Source: Kutzneria sp. CA-103260
GTDB taxonomy: Bacteria > Actinomycetota > Actinomycetes > Mycobacteriales > Pseudonocardiaceae
DNA: 64,000 bases
Direction of reading: 5' to 3'
Assembly: GCF_018263855.1 (NCBI RefSeq)
Contig: NZ_CP073318.1
Span: 4,650,001-4,714,000 of the forward strand
This document shows positions 28,190 to 36,570 of this stretch, piece by piece. The notes under the pieces were generated by a model. It was not told the DNA's origin. It searched no databases and saw nothing but the letters and a program-made list of their open reading frames with translations. Both the position numbers and the translations under genes were made by a program. The stretch's first letter is position 1. The number at the start of each line of letters is the position of its first letter.

Positions 28190-29184
28190 CGGACGGCCCG
28201 CTTCCCGGCGATCCGCACGGCCTCGGCGACCGTGCGAATGCCCAGCTCGACTCGGAATCCATTGGTGTGGCCGGGCCGTGCAGCCGCGAAGGCGATCTCC
28301 CCGGCCCGCCGCGCCGACTCCTCGGTGAGCACGCTGCCCAACAGGGACCGCTCCGCCTCGACCGCCCGCCACGGCCGAGTGGCCACCCCGCCCAGCGCGA
28401 TCCGGCTCTCGGTGACCACGCCGCCGTCGTCGAGCACCAGCCCGATCGCCGCCGAGGCCAGAGCGAACGCGTAGGACTCGCGGTCCCGAATCTTCAGATA
28501 GGTGGAGCCCCGACCGACGGCGGTGAGCGGCACCCGGATGCGCACGATCAGTTCGTCGGCCGCCAGAACATGTTCCCGGTCCGGGTTCTCACCCGGCTCG
28601 ACGTGCAGATCGGCCAGCGCCAGCGAACGCTCCCCCAAGGGCCCGGCCACGTCCACGACGGCGTCGAAGGCCACCAGCGCGATGGCGAAGTCGCCGGCAT
28701 AGGTCGCGCTGCACGAGGAACTGGCTCCCAGCAACGCGTTGTGCCGGTCCAGGCCCTCCATCGCGTCGCACCCGCTGCCCGGCTTGCGCTTGTTGCAGGC
28801 GAAGTCCGTGTCCCGGAAGTAGCTGCACCTGGTGCGCTGCAACAAGTTCCCGCCCAGCGTGGCCATGTTGCGCAGCTGCTGGGAGGCTGCCCGCCAGATC
28901 GACTCAGCCAGCGCCGGATAGTCGGCACTCACCACCGGATGGTCGGACACGTCGGCCATCCGCACGCCGGCCCCGAAGACCAACTCGGTCTCGGTGACCG
29001 AGATGCCGGTCAGCTCCGGCAGCCGGTGCACGTCGATCACCGCCGGCGGCGCCTCGACGCCGAGCTTCATCAAGTCGTACAAGGTGGTGCCACCGGCCAG
29101 GATCTTGGTTCCCGGCCGGGCATCCCGCAACGCGTCGAGCACTGCCGGAAGGCTGCCCGGCGCGGCGTAGGCGAACGGTCGCAC
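28186..29184 (-). CDS. FAD-binding subunit of the molybdenum hydroxylase (PaoB-like)
   Basis: A 332-aa subunit with the CO-dehydrogenase-type FAD domain: KILAGGTTLYDLMKLGVEAP and ATLGGNLLQRTRC. After that comes an insert with four cysteines (TRCSYF, DFACNKR, GSGCDAM, SSSCSA), the pattern of the extra 4Fe-4S cluster found in PaoB/YagS. Middle subunit of a three-gene operon, overlapped with the Mo subunit by ATGA and 3 bp after the 2Fe-2S gene. Confidence 0.9.
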   Translation of the reverse strand: MRPFAYAAPGSLPAVLDALRDARPGTKILAGGTTLYDLMKLGVEAPPAVIDVHRLPELTGISVTETELVFGAGVRMADVSDHPVVSADYPALAESIWRAASQQLRNMATLGGNLLQRTRCSYFRDTDFACNKRKPGSGCDAMEGLDRHNALLGASSSCSATYAGDFAIALVAFDAVVDVAGPLGERSLALADLHVEPGENPDREHVLAADELIVRIRVPLTAVGRGSTYLKIRDRESYAFALASAAIGLVLDDGGVVTESRIALGGVATRPWRAVEAERSLLGSVLTEESARRAGEIAFAAARPGHTNGFRVELGIRTVAEAVRIAGKRAVR

Positions 29185-29187
29185 GGG

Positions 29188-29676
29188 TCAGCCCTCCCGC
29201 GCCGCGCCGGCGGCCTGCCGCACGGCCGCGACGATGCCGACGTAAGCGCCGCAGCGGCAGACGTTTCCACTGAGGTACTCGCGGATCTGGTCATCGTCGA
29301 CCGTATGCCCCTCGGCGATGCAGGCCAGCCCGGACATGATCTGGCCGGGCGTGCAGTAGCCGCACTGGAGCGCGTCGTTGTCGACGAAGGCCTGTTGCAA
29401 CGGATGCAGCTCGCCGTCCGGGCCGGCGACACCCTCGATGGTCCGCACGTCCTGGCCGTCGACCTGCACGGCCGGGGTCAGACAGGACACCACGCGGCGG
29501 CCGGCCAGGTGCACCGTGCACGCGCCGCAGTGGCCGTGGTCGCAGCCTTTCTTGGTGCCGGTCAGGACAAGCCGTTCGCGGAGCACGTCCAGCAGCGACT
29601 CCCGCGGATCCAGCCGGAGCTGGACGGGTTCGCCGTTGACCGTGCAGGTCACCTCGACCGAGTCGTTCGTGGACAC
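29188..29676 (-). CDS. 2Fe-2S subunit of the molybdenum hydroxylase (PaoA-like)
   Basis: A 162-aa protein with two 2Fe-2S clusters: the plant-ferredoxin-type motif (GCDHGHCGACTVHLAGRRVVSC) and the C-terminal helical pair LQCGYCTPGQIMSGL and CRCGAYVGIV. Passes electrons from Mo to FAD. First gene of the operon. The GTG at 29676 (MSTNDSVEVTC) is chosen as in relatives; an in-frame ATG at 29712 gives 12 more residues and cannot be excluded, as neither has a good Shine-Dalgarno. I see no Tat signal in either version. Confidence 0.88.
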   Translation of the reverse strand: MSTNDSVEVTCTVNGEPVQLRLDPRESLLDVLRERLVLTGTKKGCDHGHCGACTVHLAGRRVVSCLTPAVQVDGQDVRTIEGVAGPDGELHPLQQAFVDNDALQCGYCTPGQIMSGLACIAEGHTVDDDQIREYLSGNVCRCGAYVGIVAAVRQAAGAAREG

Positions 29677-29739
29677 GCCGAGAACCGTAGGTAACCGACC
29701 ACGCCGGCGCATTCCACGGATTGCGTTGTCAACACCCGA

Positions 29740-30588
29740 TTATTGCGGTGCGGCCGCCCGGTACGCGGACGGTGACTGGCCGGTCTCGCTGCGGAAGGCG
29801 GCGGCCAGCCGGGACGGCGAGGCGAAACCGCACAGGTGGGCGATCTCCGTGACCGACAGGCCGGGCCGGGCCAGGTGCCGGCGGGCGCGGTCGACCCGCA
29901 CCTTGGTCAGGTACCGGTACGGCGTCTCGCCGGTGTGCGCCTTGAAAACGCGGAGGAAGTGGAACGGGCTCAGGTCGGCCACGGCCGCCATCTCGGCCAG
30001 GGTCAACGGAAGTTGGTGGTTGTCGCGGATGAACCGCGCCGCCCGCCGCACCCGCCGGTCCTCCCGACCCGGCTCGCGCGGCGGTGGCGCGGCCGCGTGC
30101 ACGGTGAGCAGGTGCGCGGCCAGGAACGTGGCCGCCGACTCGGCGTAGAACTCGTCCACCCCGCCGCGGGCGGCCGTGCACAGCGCGCCGATCACCGACG
30201 AGAGCACGGGATCCTGCACGGCCAACGCGTCCGGCCGGCCGAGCCGGGTCGCGTCCCGGCCCCACAGCTCCACGCAGATGCGGTCGATCAGCGCGCCGGG
30301 AAGCTCGACATGCGTGGTGAAAGTCCGTTCCGTGCCGCGCCAGCGGATGTCGGTGGACTGCCCCGGCGCGGTCAGGCCGATGAGTCCGGGGCCGTAAGCC
30401 GCGCCGTGCCAGGAAGTTCCGTGCCGCGACTCGATGGTCGTCACCCCGGAGTCGACCAGCACGATGCACTGGTCGTCAGTCGGCGGCAGGTGCAGCTCCG
30501 CCTGCTCGGCGTTGTCGAACTGCCGCAGCCGCAACGATGTCCAGCCGACCTCCGGCCAGTCGTCCCGTCTTCGCCGCGCTTCGCTCAT
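29740..30588 (-). CDS. AraC-family transcriptional regulator
   Basis: A 282-aa regulator with a cupin-like N-terminal sensing domain and the C-terminal double HTH (LTLAEMAAVADLSPFHFLRVFKAHTG and LSVTEIAHLCGFASPSRLAAAFRSETG). Its ATG overlaps the PnbA-like gene stop (ATGA), so it is the third gene of the pnbB-pnbA operon. It could activate that operon or the adjacent molybdenum hydroxylase operon, which starts 64 bp beyond its stop on the same strand. Confidence 0.9.
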   Translation of the reverse strand: MSEARRRRDDWPEVGWTSLRLRQFDNAEQAELHLPPTDDQCIVLVDSGVTTIESRHGTSWHGAAYGPGLIGLTAPGQSTDIRWRGTERTFTTHVELPGALIDRICVELWGRDATRLGRPDALAVQDPVLSSVIGALCTAARGGVDEFYAESAATFLAAHLLTVHAAAPPPREPGREDRRVRRAARFIRDNHQLPLTLAEMAAVADLSPFHFLRVFKAHTGETPYRYLTKVRVDRARRHLARPGLSVTEIAHLCGFASPSRLAAAFRSETGQSPSAYRAAAPQ

Positions 30589-31280
30589 TCTCGGGAGTAT
30601 GCCCCGCCGTCCTCGTGGAACGTCGTGAACCGGGCGACCGGTACTCGGGACGTACGGCAACGAGTGGACGAATGGTCGGGATCGCCGTAGCCGAGCGACA
30701 GCCCGCACACCACCAGTTCGTCGTCCGGGATGTCCAGATTCCGCCGCAGCACCGGGGCGAAGTCGCTCAGCGCCGCCTGCGCGCAGGTGTCCAGGCCCGC
30801 CGCCCGCGCGGCGAGCATCAGCGCCTGGAGGAACAGGCCGGCGTCGACCAACGCCCCCTGCCGCCGACTACGGCTGACCGTGAGGACCATACCGACCGGC
30901 GCGCCGAAGAACTCGTAGTTGCGGCGGTGGTGGGCCATCCGCCCCGCCATGTCATCACGCGCGATGCCCATCGCCTCGGAATACAGGCGGTGGCCGAGTT
31001 CGTGGCGGCGGCCGAGGAACGGCTCCGGCCAGCTCCCGGCCGGCGGCTGGTGGTCGTAGTCGGCGCCGCCATCGCCTGCGTCGTAGGCCTTGAGCAAGTC
31101 CTCGGTCAGGCGGCGCAGAGCCGGGCCGGTCACCACATGCACCTGCCACGGCTGGGAATTCGAGTTGCTGGCCGAGCGGGAGGCCAGCGCCAGCACCTGT
31201 TCCAGCTTCTCACGGGGCACCGGAGTGGACAGGTAGGCGCGGCAGCTCCGCCGGCCCGACAAGGTCTGCGTTAGGTCCAT
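30585..31280 (-). CDS. pnbA: Nitroreductase, probable 4-nitrobenzoate reductase
   Basis: A 231-aa nitroreductase: TLSGRRSCRAYLSTPVPREKLEQ, then SASNSNSQPWQVHVV for FMN and LDTCAQAALSDF / CGLSLGYGDPDHS near the C-terminus. PnbA-type enzymes reduce 4-nitrobenzoate to 4-hydroxylaminobenzoate. The assignment rests on its place 7 bp after a PnbB-like lyase gene in one operon and on the shared operator. Exact substrate is not proved by sequence. Confidence 0.78.
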   Translation of the reverse strand: MDLTQTLSGRRSCRAYLSTPVPREKLEQVLALASRSASNSNSQPWQVHVVTGPALRRLTEDLLKAYDAGDGGADYDHQPPAGSWPEPFLGRRHELGHRLYSEAMGIARDDMAGRMAHHRRNYEFFGAPVGMVLTVSRSRRQGALVDAGLFLQALMLAARAAGLDTCAQAALSDFAPVLRRNLDIPDDELVVCGLSLGYGDPDHSSTRCRTSRVPVARFTTFHEDGGAYSRE

Positions 31281-31287
31281 TGTGGAC

Positions 31288-31797
31288 TTACGCGGCGGGC
31301 GGCGTGATGTCGTAGGAGATCCGGCCAGCGGGCAGGTAGAACAGCGCGATCAGCGCCCCGCCACGAACCTCCGGGTAGTGGTGGCTGCCCGGGCCGGGCG
31401 CGGTCCACCCGGGGCCCTGCCAGCCACGCGGGCCCATCAGCTCCGCGCCGGGCGTCAGCGGCACCACCAGGTTCAGCTCGCCGTACGGATGCTGGTGGTA
31501 CTGGCCGCGAAACGGCTCCACGCTGTCCATGTAGACCGCCGTGATGCTGAAGTAGTTCAGCGCGTCGGCCGGATCGGCGATGCGGCTACGCCGATAGTGC
31601 GGGCCGTCCACCTCGATGTTGGCCGCCCAACCCTCGCGCACGCCGTCGCTGATCATGCGGGCCAGGTCGTCGTACAACGCCGTGCCGGGGCCGTACGTCT
31701 CGTTCAGCCAGGTCTCCAGCTTGCCGCCCGCGGTCCGGTTCTTGACTTCGTCGAGGAACGGGATGCTGCGGTCGATCAACTCCTGCGCGGTGCTCAC
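31288..31797 (-). CDS. pnbB: 4-hydroxylaminobenzoate lyase-like protein (DUF4863)
   Basis: A 169-aa protein resembling DUF4863, the family of the lyase that converts 4-hydroxylaminobenzoate to protocatechuate and ammonia. The cupin-like core FRGQYHQHPYGELNLVVPLTPGAELMG and the later GSHHYPEVRGG supply possible metal-binding His residues. The GTG at 31797 is chosen because GAGGAGG lies upstream; the longer TTG frame from 31854 would start inside the operator. First gene of the pnbB-pnbA-araC operon. Family match is from memory of the pattern. Confidence 0.75.
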   Translation of the reverse strand: MSTAQELIDRSIPFLDEVKNRTAGGKLETWLNETYGPGTALYDDLARMISDGVREGWAANIEVDGPHYRRSRIADPADALNYFSITAVYMDSVEPFRGQYHQHPYGELNLVVPLTPGAELMGPRGWQGPGWTAPGPGSHHYPEVRGGALIALFYLPAGRISYDITPPAA

Positions 31798-31843
31798 GTC
31801 TGCCTCCTCGCTGCCGGTGAACCCAAGGTAGGACCAAGGTTGG

Positions 31844-31864
31844 GTTACAGTCAACAGCTGTAAC
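31844..31864. promoter_or_regulatory. GTTAC-N11-GTAAC operator, copy 3
   Basis: 21-bp inverted repeat with perfect seven-base arms (GTTACAG / CTGTAAC), 47 bp before pnbB. It overlaps the last codons and stop of the upstream GNAT gene, so the operator doubles as coding sequence. Confidence 0.8.
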
Positions 31865-32339
31865 GAAACCGGCGCTCACCGTCCTGCCACTCGTCGGTGG
31901 CACGCAGGCCGGCCGCGACCGCAACAGCCGCGGAGGCGTGGTTGGCGGGGTGGACGTGCGCGACAACGGTGCGGATCGACTGCCGCCCGAGCCAGTCGAC
32001 CAGGCCCTTCGCGGCCTCTTTGGCGATGCCCCGACGCTGCCAGGACGTGCCGACGACCCAGGCGATCTCGGCGGTCGGTCCGGGACCGACGGTCGCCTGC
32101 ACGGTGCCCGCCAGGTCGCCGGCGAAGTCGATGACCCAGTTGAGCCAGGCGACTGCCGGATCGGGCGAGCCCGCGGTCAGGCGTTGGTAGCGGCGACGGA
32201 GTTCGTCGACGGTCAGCGGCACACCGCCGATGTGCGTGTGCAGCGCCGGATCCGCCAGCACGGCGGCCATCTCCTCGGCGTGCTCGACGCGAAGCGGCAG
32301 CAGGGTCAGTCTCGGGGTGGCGATGGCCTCGATGGTCAC
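31851..32339 (-). CDS. GNAT-family N-acetyltransferase (RimJ/RimL-like)
   Basis: A 162-aa GNAT protein: TPRLTLLPLRVEHAEEMAAVL at the start, acetyl-CoA loop region in VVGTSWQRRGIAKEAAKGLVDWL (Q/RxxGxA), and HPANHASAAVAVAAGL at the end. Likely acetylates a small amine or an N-terminus; substrate unknown. Its terminal codons carry the pnbB operator. Confidence 0.85.
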   Translation of the reverse strand: MTIEAIATPRLTLLPLRVEHAEEMAAVLADPALHTHIGGVPLTVDELRRRYQRLTAGSPDPAVAWLNWVIDFAGDLAGTVQATVGPGPTAEIAWVVGTSWQRRGIAKEAAKGLVDWLGRQSIRTVVAHVHPANHASAAVAVAAGLRATDEWQDGERRFRYSC

Positions 32340-32355
32340 GGCCAGCCAGCGTGCC

Positions 32356-32946
32356 CTAGGAGCGGTTGGGGTGGCGGACCGCGTTCAGGCTCTGCACGAC
32401 GTAGAGGGCGCCGGACCAGACGTGCATGCCCAGGCCCCAGAAGGCGAAGCCGTAGCCGATGGGGCCGGCGATCATGGCCGTGGTCGGGCCGATCTGGGCC
32501 AGCAGCAGGATGGGCAGCGCGTAGAGCAGGCAGAACGTGGCGGCCTTGCCGAGGTAGATGACCTCGGGAGTGTCGTAGCCGGCGCGGCGCAGCAGCGGCA
32601 GGCAGAGCGAGACGGCGGCGTCACGCAGCAGGATGAGGGCGAAGAACCACCAGGGCAGGATGCCCCGCACCACGAAGGCGAACGCGGTGGCCAGGATGTA
32701 CAGCCGGTCGGCGGCCGGGTCGAGCAGCGTGCCCAGGCGGCTCATCTGGTTGAGCCAGCGGGCGAGCTTGCCGTCCAACCAGTCGGAGATGGCGGCCAGC
32801 GCCAGCACGACGATGGCCCACACGTCCTCGTGCGGGCCGAGCAGCAGCCACAGGAACAGCGGCACACCGGCCAGGCGCAGCACGCTCAGCAGGTTGGGAA
32901 TGGTGAACACCCGGTCGGACCGGACGTTCGCGTTGCCTTGGACCAC
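32356..32946 (-). CDS. CDP-alcohol phosphatidyltransferase
   Basis: A 196-aa membrane enzyme with the diagnostic motif DG-x2-AR-x8-G-x3-D-x3-D, seen as DGKLARWLNQMSRLGTLLDPAADR, within five to six hydrophobic helices. It replaces CMP of CDP-diacylglycerol with an alcohol such as glycerol-3-phosphate or inositol phosphate (PgsA/PIS type); the alcohol is not decided here. Mycobacteria carry a pgsA-like gene near gcvH, but here it lies about 12 kb away. 16 bp upstream of the GNAT gene on the same strand. Confidence 0.9.
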   Translation of the reverse strand: MVQGNANVRSDRVFTIPNLLSVLRLAGVPLFLWLLLGPHEDVWAIVVLALAAISDWLDGKLARWLNQMSRLGTLLDPAADRLYILATAFAFVVRGILPWWFFALILLRDAAVSLCLPLLRRAGYDTPEVIYLGKAATFCLLYALPILLLAQIGPTTAMIAGPIGYGFAFWGLGMHVWSGALYVVQSLNAVRHPNRS

Positions 32947-33077
32947 ACCACAAGCCTATGCGACGGCGTGGAACCCGCCCGGCGGGAGTGCGCGTCGCGC
33001 CGCTGGCCGGATCCGGCCAGCCAGGAATTCGGTCGCCGGCAACATCGCGAGGTCGCGCCGGTCTCTGGAGCCGCGGG

Positions 33078-33112
33078 CCGGGAAAATCGCGTCTGTTCAG
33101 CGATTTTCCCGG
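33078..33112 (-). terminator. Hairpin terminator after the small 72-aa gene
   Basis: Perfect 13-bp stem CCGGGAAAATCGC / GCGATTTTCCCGG with a 9-nt loop, 56 bp past the stop of the small gene. A further short GC-rich hairpin lies at about 33148-33164. The rest of 32947-33168 shows no gene. Confidence 0.7.
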
Positions 33113-33168
33113 ACTAGGCGAAGAGGCCGGGTTCGAGCGACCTCGCCCCGCGCGGAACGCGCGGCAAA

Positions 33169-33387
33169 TCAGCGCGAGCGGGACCAGCCGCGGAGCTGGA
33201 GTTCGTCGCCGGTGTAGAAGCGCGGGCGGCCGCGGTCGTCGACGCCGACCCAGCGGGCCCGGCCGTGCGATCCCTCCAGGACGTACGCGTGCCCACCGCT
33301 CCACACGACGCTGCACGGCGCGGTCGGCAGCGGACGGGAGTTGCGGGTCGCCTCGAACTGGCTGGTTGCCTCGGCAGTGACGCTCAT
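33169..33387 (-). CDS. Small hypothetical protein, 72 aa
   Basis: Starts at an ATG preceded by CGGAGGA; GC codon pattern is coding-like. The sequence has a central WSGGHAYVLEGSHGRARWVGVDDRGRPRFYTGDEL that looks like a small beta barrel. No family recognised. Followed by a good terminator, so a monocistronic gene. The 280 bp between its start and the SARP gene hold nothing I can name. Confidence 0.6.
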   Translation of the reverse strand: MSVTAEATSQFEATRNSRPLPTAPCSVVWSGGHAYVLEGSHGRARWVGVDDRGRPRFYTGDELQLRGWSRSR

Positions 33388-33667
33388 GACTGGCTGAATC
33401 CTCCGTGAGGGGTACCGTCCGGGAAATCGTCACCCGGTCGCTGTGCGCTACCCCGATGCGGACGATTCTGGACCCGTTTCCGCCGCCTGAAACCGAAATC
33501 CCGGCCGCCCGCGCCCGCCGGGGCGGATACAGCGCCAAGCTGCGATCCGCGTCACGTGATCGACTTGCGGCAGGGGTCACTCCGGATGCCGTTCGGCGCA
33601 GCTGTGCGACCGACCAACGGCGGCCGTAACAGGTACCGCCGATCGGCCGCACTGGTCACCGGGCCGA

Positions 33668-36523
33668 TCACACCGGTGTTGACCTGGGCAGTTCCGCCAA
33701 GCGGTCGCGCATGCGCCGCTGCCACGGCCCGAGCCCGGCCCGGGTGAACAGATCGAGGGCGTCGGCCAGCCGCCGGCGGCCGAGCCGCTCGTCGCCGTCC
33801 CGCAAGGCCAGTTCGGCCAGGCTCCAGCAGCTGGTGCCCTCCCCGAACAGGTCGCCGATCTCGGCGAACGCCCGCTGGCAGCCGGTCAGCACCCGTTCGG
33901 CGCGGGTGGTCTCGCCACGGGTGACGAGCACGTGCCCGAGCTGCCGCACGCAGCGCAGCTCCCCGAGCCGGTCCCCGAAGCCCCGATACAGCGCGGTGGC
34001 CTCCACCAGGCAGCGCTCGGCGGCGTCCTGGTCGCCCCACTTGCAGTGCGAGGCGCCCAAGAACAGCAGCACCTGGGCCTGTCCGTACGAGTCGCCGAGG
34101 CCGCGAAACGCCGACAGCGCCGCCGCCATGGCGGTCCTGGCCGCGTCGGCGTCGCCCAGGTCCCGTGCCACCAGTCCCAGGCAGAAGCCGACGTTGACAA
34201 CGCCGCGCTCGTGGTGCGCCGAGGCGTAACCGACAGCGGCCTCGTCGAAGCAGCGCCGGGCCAGGTCCAGCCGGCCGTTGTGATGGTGCACGTCGCCGAG
34301 CGCCATCAACGCGTGCGCATGCGACAACTCGTCGTCCCGCCACAACTCCAACGCCTGGGTCAGCAGCCGCTCGGCCAGCACGTGACGTTCCTGGGCGAAG
34401 CACAGCCGTCCCAACCCGTACCGCATCCGGGCCTCGCCCCAGCGATCACCGGCAGTCACGGCCGCGACCAGGGCCCGCTCCTGGCACCGCCGCCAGTCGT
34501 CCCAGTGCCCCCGCAGCTCCAGGAAGCCCTCACAGGCCGCAGCCAACCGCCAGGCGTGGCGCGCATGCCCTTCAGCGGCCGCCTGCTCGATGGCCACGGC
34601 CAGTTCCTGGCGTTCCAGCTCGAACCAGGCCATCGGATCGCCGGTGGCCATGGTGCCGCGGCCGGGCAGGTGCGGCAGCCACCCGGCGTTGGGCAGCGAC
34701 GTCTCCGCCTCCTCGGCGGCGGCCAGCCACGCCGTCAGCGCCCGGGACACCGCCAGATCCCGTTCGCCGTCGGCCTGTTCCCGGGCATAGATGCGGACCA
34801 GGCCGTGCATCCGGTAGCGGTCGGCGACCCCGGTCAGTTCCAGCAACTGAGCGTCCACCAGGTCCTCGACCAGCCGCTCCGCCCGGTGCGGCGGCCGGTC
34901 GAGCACAGCGGCGGCCAGTCGCGGCGAGTAGTCGATGGTGTCGAGCGCGCCCAGCAGCCGCAGGGCCCGCCGCCGTTCGTCGTCCAACGCTCGGTAACCG
35001 GCGCCCAGGCTGGCCCGCACCTGCATGTCGCCGGCCTCAAGACCGTCCAGCCGCCGCTGCTCGTCGGCCAGCTGAGCCACCAGCCAGCTCAGCGGCCGCG
35101 ACGTGCGGGCCGCCAGCCGGGCCGCGGCGACACGCAGGGCCAGCGGCAGTCCACCGCAGTGCCGGACCAGGTCACGGGCTGCCTCGACCTCGGCGGCTAC
35201 GCGCTGTGCGCCGAGCACGGTCTCCAGCAGCCGCAGCGACTCCTCGTCGTCGAGCACAGTCAGGTCGACGGTGCGGGCCCCGGCCAGCCCGGTCAGCCGG
35301 TTACGACTGGTGACCAGCACGGCCGAGCACTCGTCGCCCGGGATCAGCGGCCGGACCTGCGCCTCGTCGGCGGCATCGTCCAGCACGAGCAGCACCCGCC
35401 GGCCGGCCAGGCGGTCACGCAGCAACGTAGAACGGCCCTCCACACTGTCCGGGAGGTGGGTGCCGAGCACGCCGAGCAGCCGCAGCAGCCGGCCCAGCAC
35501 CTCGGCCGGGTGCACCGGACCGGTGGCGTCGCTCAACGTGGCGTGCAGGCGGCCGTCGGGGAAGCAATCCCGCAATTGGTGGCCTATGTGGACAGCAAGG
35601 GCGGACTTGCCGACGCCCGACATGCCGGCGATCACCTGCACCACCGGCATGCCGCTGTGCGGGGACGGCTCGGCCAGCCGCCGGGTCAGCTCGTCCGCGA
35701 GCGACGCTCGGCCGACCAGCGGCACGTCCGGCGGCAACGCCTGCGGCCTGACGACAGCTCTGTCCGGCACCTCAGGCCGCCAGTCCAGGGCCGGATCCCC
35801 GACCAGCACGCCGCGTTCCAGCTGGCGCAGCCGCTCCCCCGGCTCGATGCCCAGCTCGTCGATGATCACCGCCCGGGCGTCCCGATACGTCTCCAGCGCG
35901 TCGGCGGTCCGGCCGGCGCGGTGCAGGGCCAGCATGAGCTGAGCTCGGAACGGCTCGTGCAGCGGCGAATCCGCGACCAGGCCGGCTAGTTCGCCCAGCA
36001 GGTCGGCGTGCCGGCCCAGCCGCAGGTCGGCGTCGATGCGCCGCTCCAGGGCGTTGATTCGCAGCTCGGCCAGCCAGACTCCGGCGACCGCGTGCAGGGA
36101 CGGCGAGGGCACGTCGGCCAGCGCCGGCCCGCGCCACAGGTCCAGCGCCTCCCGCAGCAGGCCGGCGGCGACCGTCGCCGGCGCCGCCTCGGCCTCGGCG
36201 ACCAGCGCCCTGAATCGGTCCAGGTCGAGTTGTTCCGGCTCGACCTCGATCAGGTAGCCGGGCGGCCGGGTGCGCACCGGATCCACCCCGGACGCGGTCA
36301 GCGTGCGACGCAGCCTCAGCACGTAGCCCTGCAACGTCGCCTTCGCGCTGGCCGGCGGCCGCTCCCCCCACAGCCGCTCGGCCAGCTCGTCCACCGACAC
36401 CGGCCGGTTGGCGCTGAGCAGCAGCGCGGCCAGCACGATCCGCTGTTTGGCGGCCGGCAACGCTGTCGGCTTGTTGTCGATCGTCACCTCGAGGGGTCCG
36501 AGGACCCGGTAGCGCACCCCCAC
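33668..36523 (-). CDS. AfsR/SARP-family regulator with BTAD, NB-ARC and TPR domains
   Basis: A 951-aa pathway-type regulator. Residues 1-95 are the OmpR-like SARP DNA-binding domain (RYRVLGPLEVTIDNKPTALPAAKQRIVLAALL), 100-245 the bacterial transcriptional activation domain, then an NB-ARC ATPase with Walker A GMSGVGKSALAVHIG and LLVLDDAADEAQ, and TPR-like repeats in the last third. This is the AfsR layout; such proteins bind 11-bp-spaced direct repeats and activate secondary metabolism. Divergent from the SDR gene 48 bp away. Its target cluster is not evident in the window. Confidence 0.92.
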   Translation of the reverse strand: MGVRYRVLGPLEVTIDNKPTALPAAKQRIVLAALLLSANRPVSVDELAERLWGERPPASAKATLQGYVLRLRRTLTASGVDPVRTRPPGYLIEVEPEQLDLDRFRALVAEAEAAPATVAAGLLREALDLWRGPALADVPSPSLHAVAGVWLAELRINALERRIDADLRLGRHADLLGELAGLVADSPLHEPFRAQLMLALHRAGRTADALETYRDARAVIIDELGIEPGERLRQLERGVLVGDPALDWRPEVPDRAVVRPQALPPDVPLVGRASLADELTRRLAEPSPHSGMPVVQVIAGMSGVGKSALAVHIGHQLRDCFPDGRLHATLSDATGPVHPAEVLGRLLRLLGVLGTHLPDSVEGRSTLLRDRLAGRRVLLVLDDAADEAQVRPLIPGDECSAVLVTSRNRLTGLAGARTVDLTVLDDEESLRLLETVLGAQRVAAEVEAARDLVRHCGGLPLALRVAAARLAARTSRPLSWLVAQLADEQRRLDGLEAGDMQVRASLGAGYRALDDERRRALRLLGALDTIDYSPRLAAAVLDRPPHRAERLVEDLVDAQLLELTGVADRYRMHGLVRIYAREQADGERDLAVSRALTAWLAAAEEAETSLPNAGWLPHLPGRGTMATGDPMAWFELERQELAVAIEQAAAEGHARHAWRLAAACEGFLELRGHWDDWRRCQERALVAAVTAGDRWGEARMRYGLGRLCFAQERHVLAERLLTQALELWRDDELSHAHALMALGDVHHHNGRLDLARRCFDEAAVGYASAHHERGVVNVGFCLGLVARDLGDADAARTAMAAALSAFRGLGDSYGQAQVLLFLGASHCKWGDQDAAERCLVEATALYRGFGDRLGELRCVRQLGHVLVTRGETTRAERVLTGCQRAFAEIGDLFGEGTSCWSLAELALRDGDERLGRRRLADALDLFTRAGLGPWQRRMRDRLAELPRSTPV

Positions 36524-36570
36524 GCTTGAGATGATGCCGGTACTGACAAGTGCGAGTAGGGGGAAACGAG

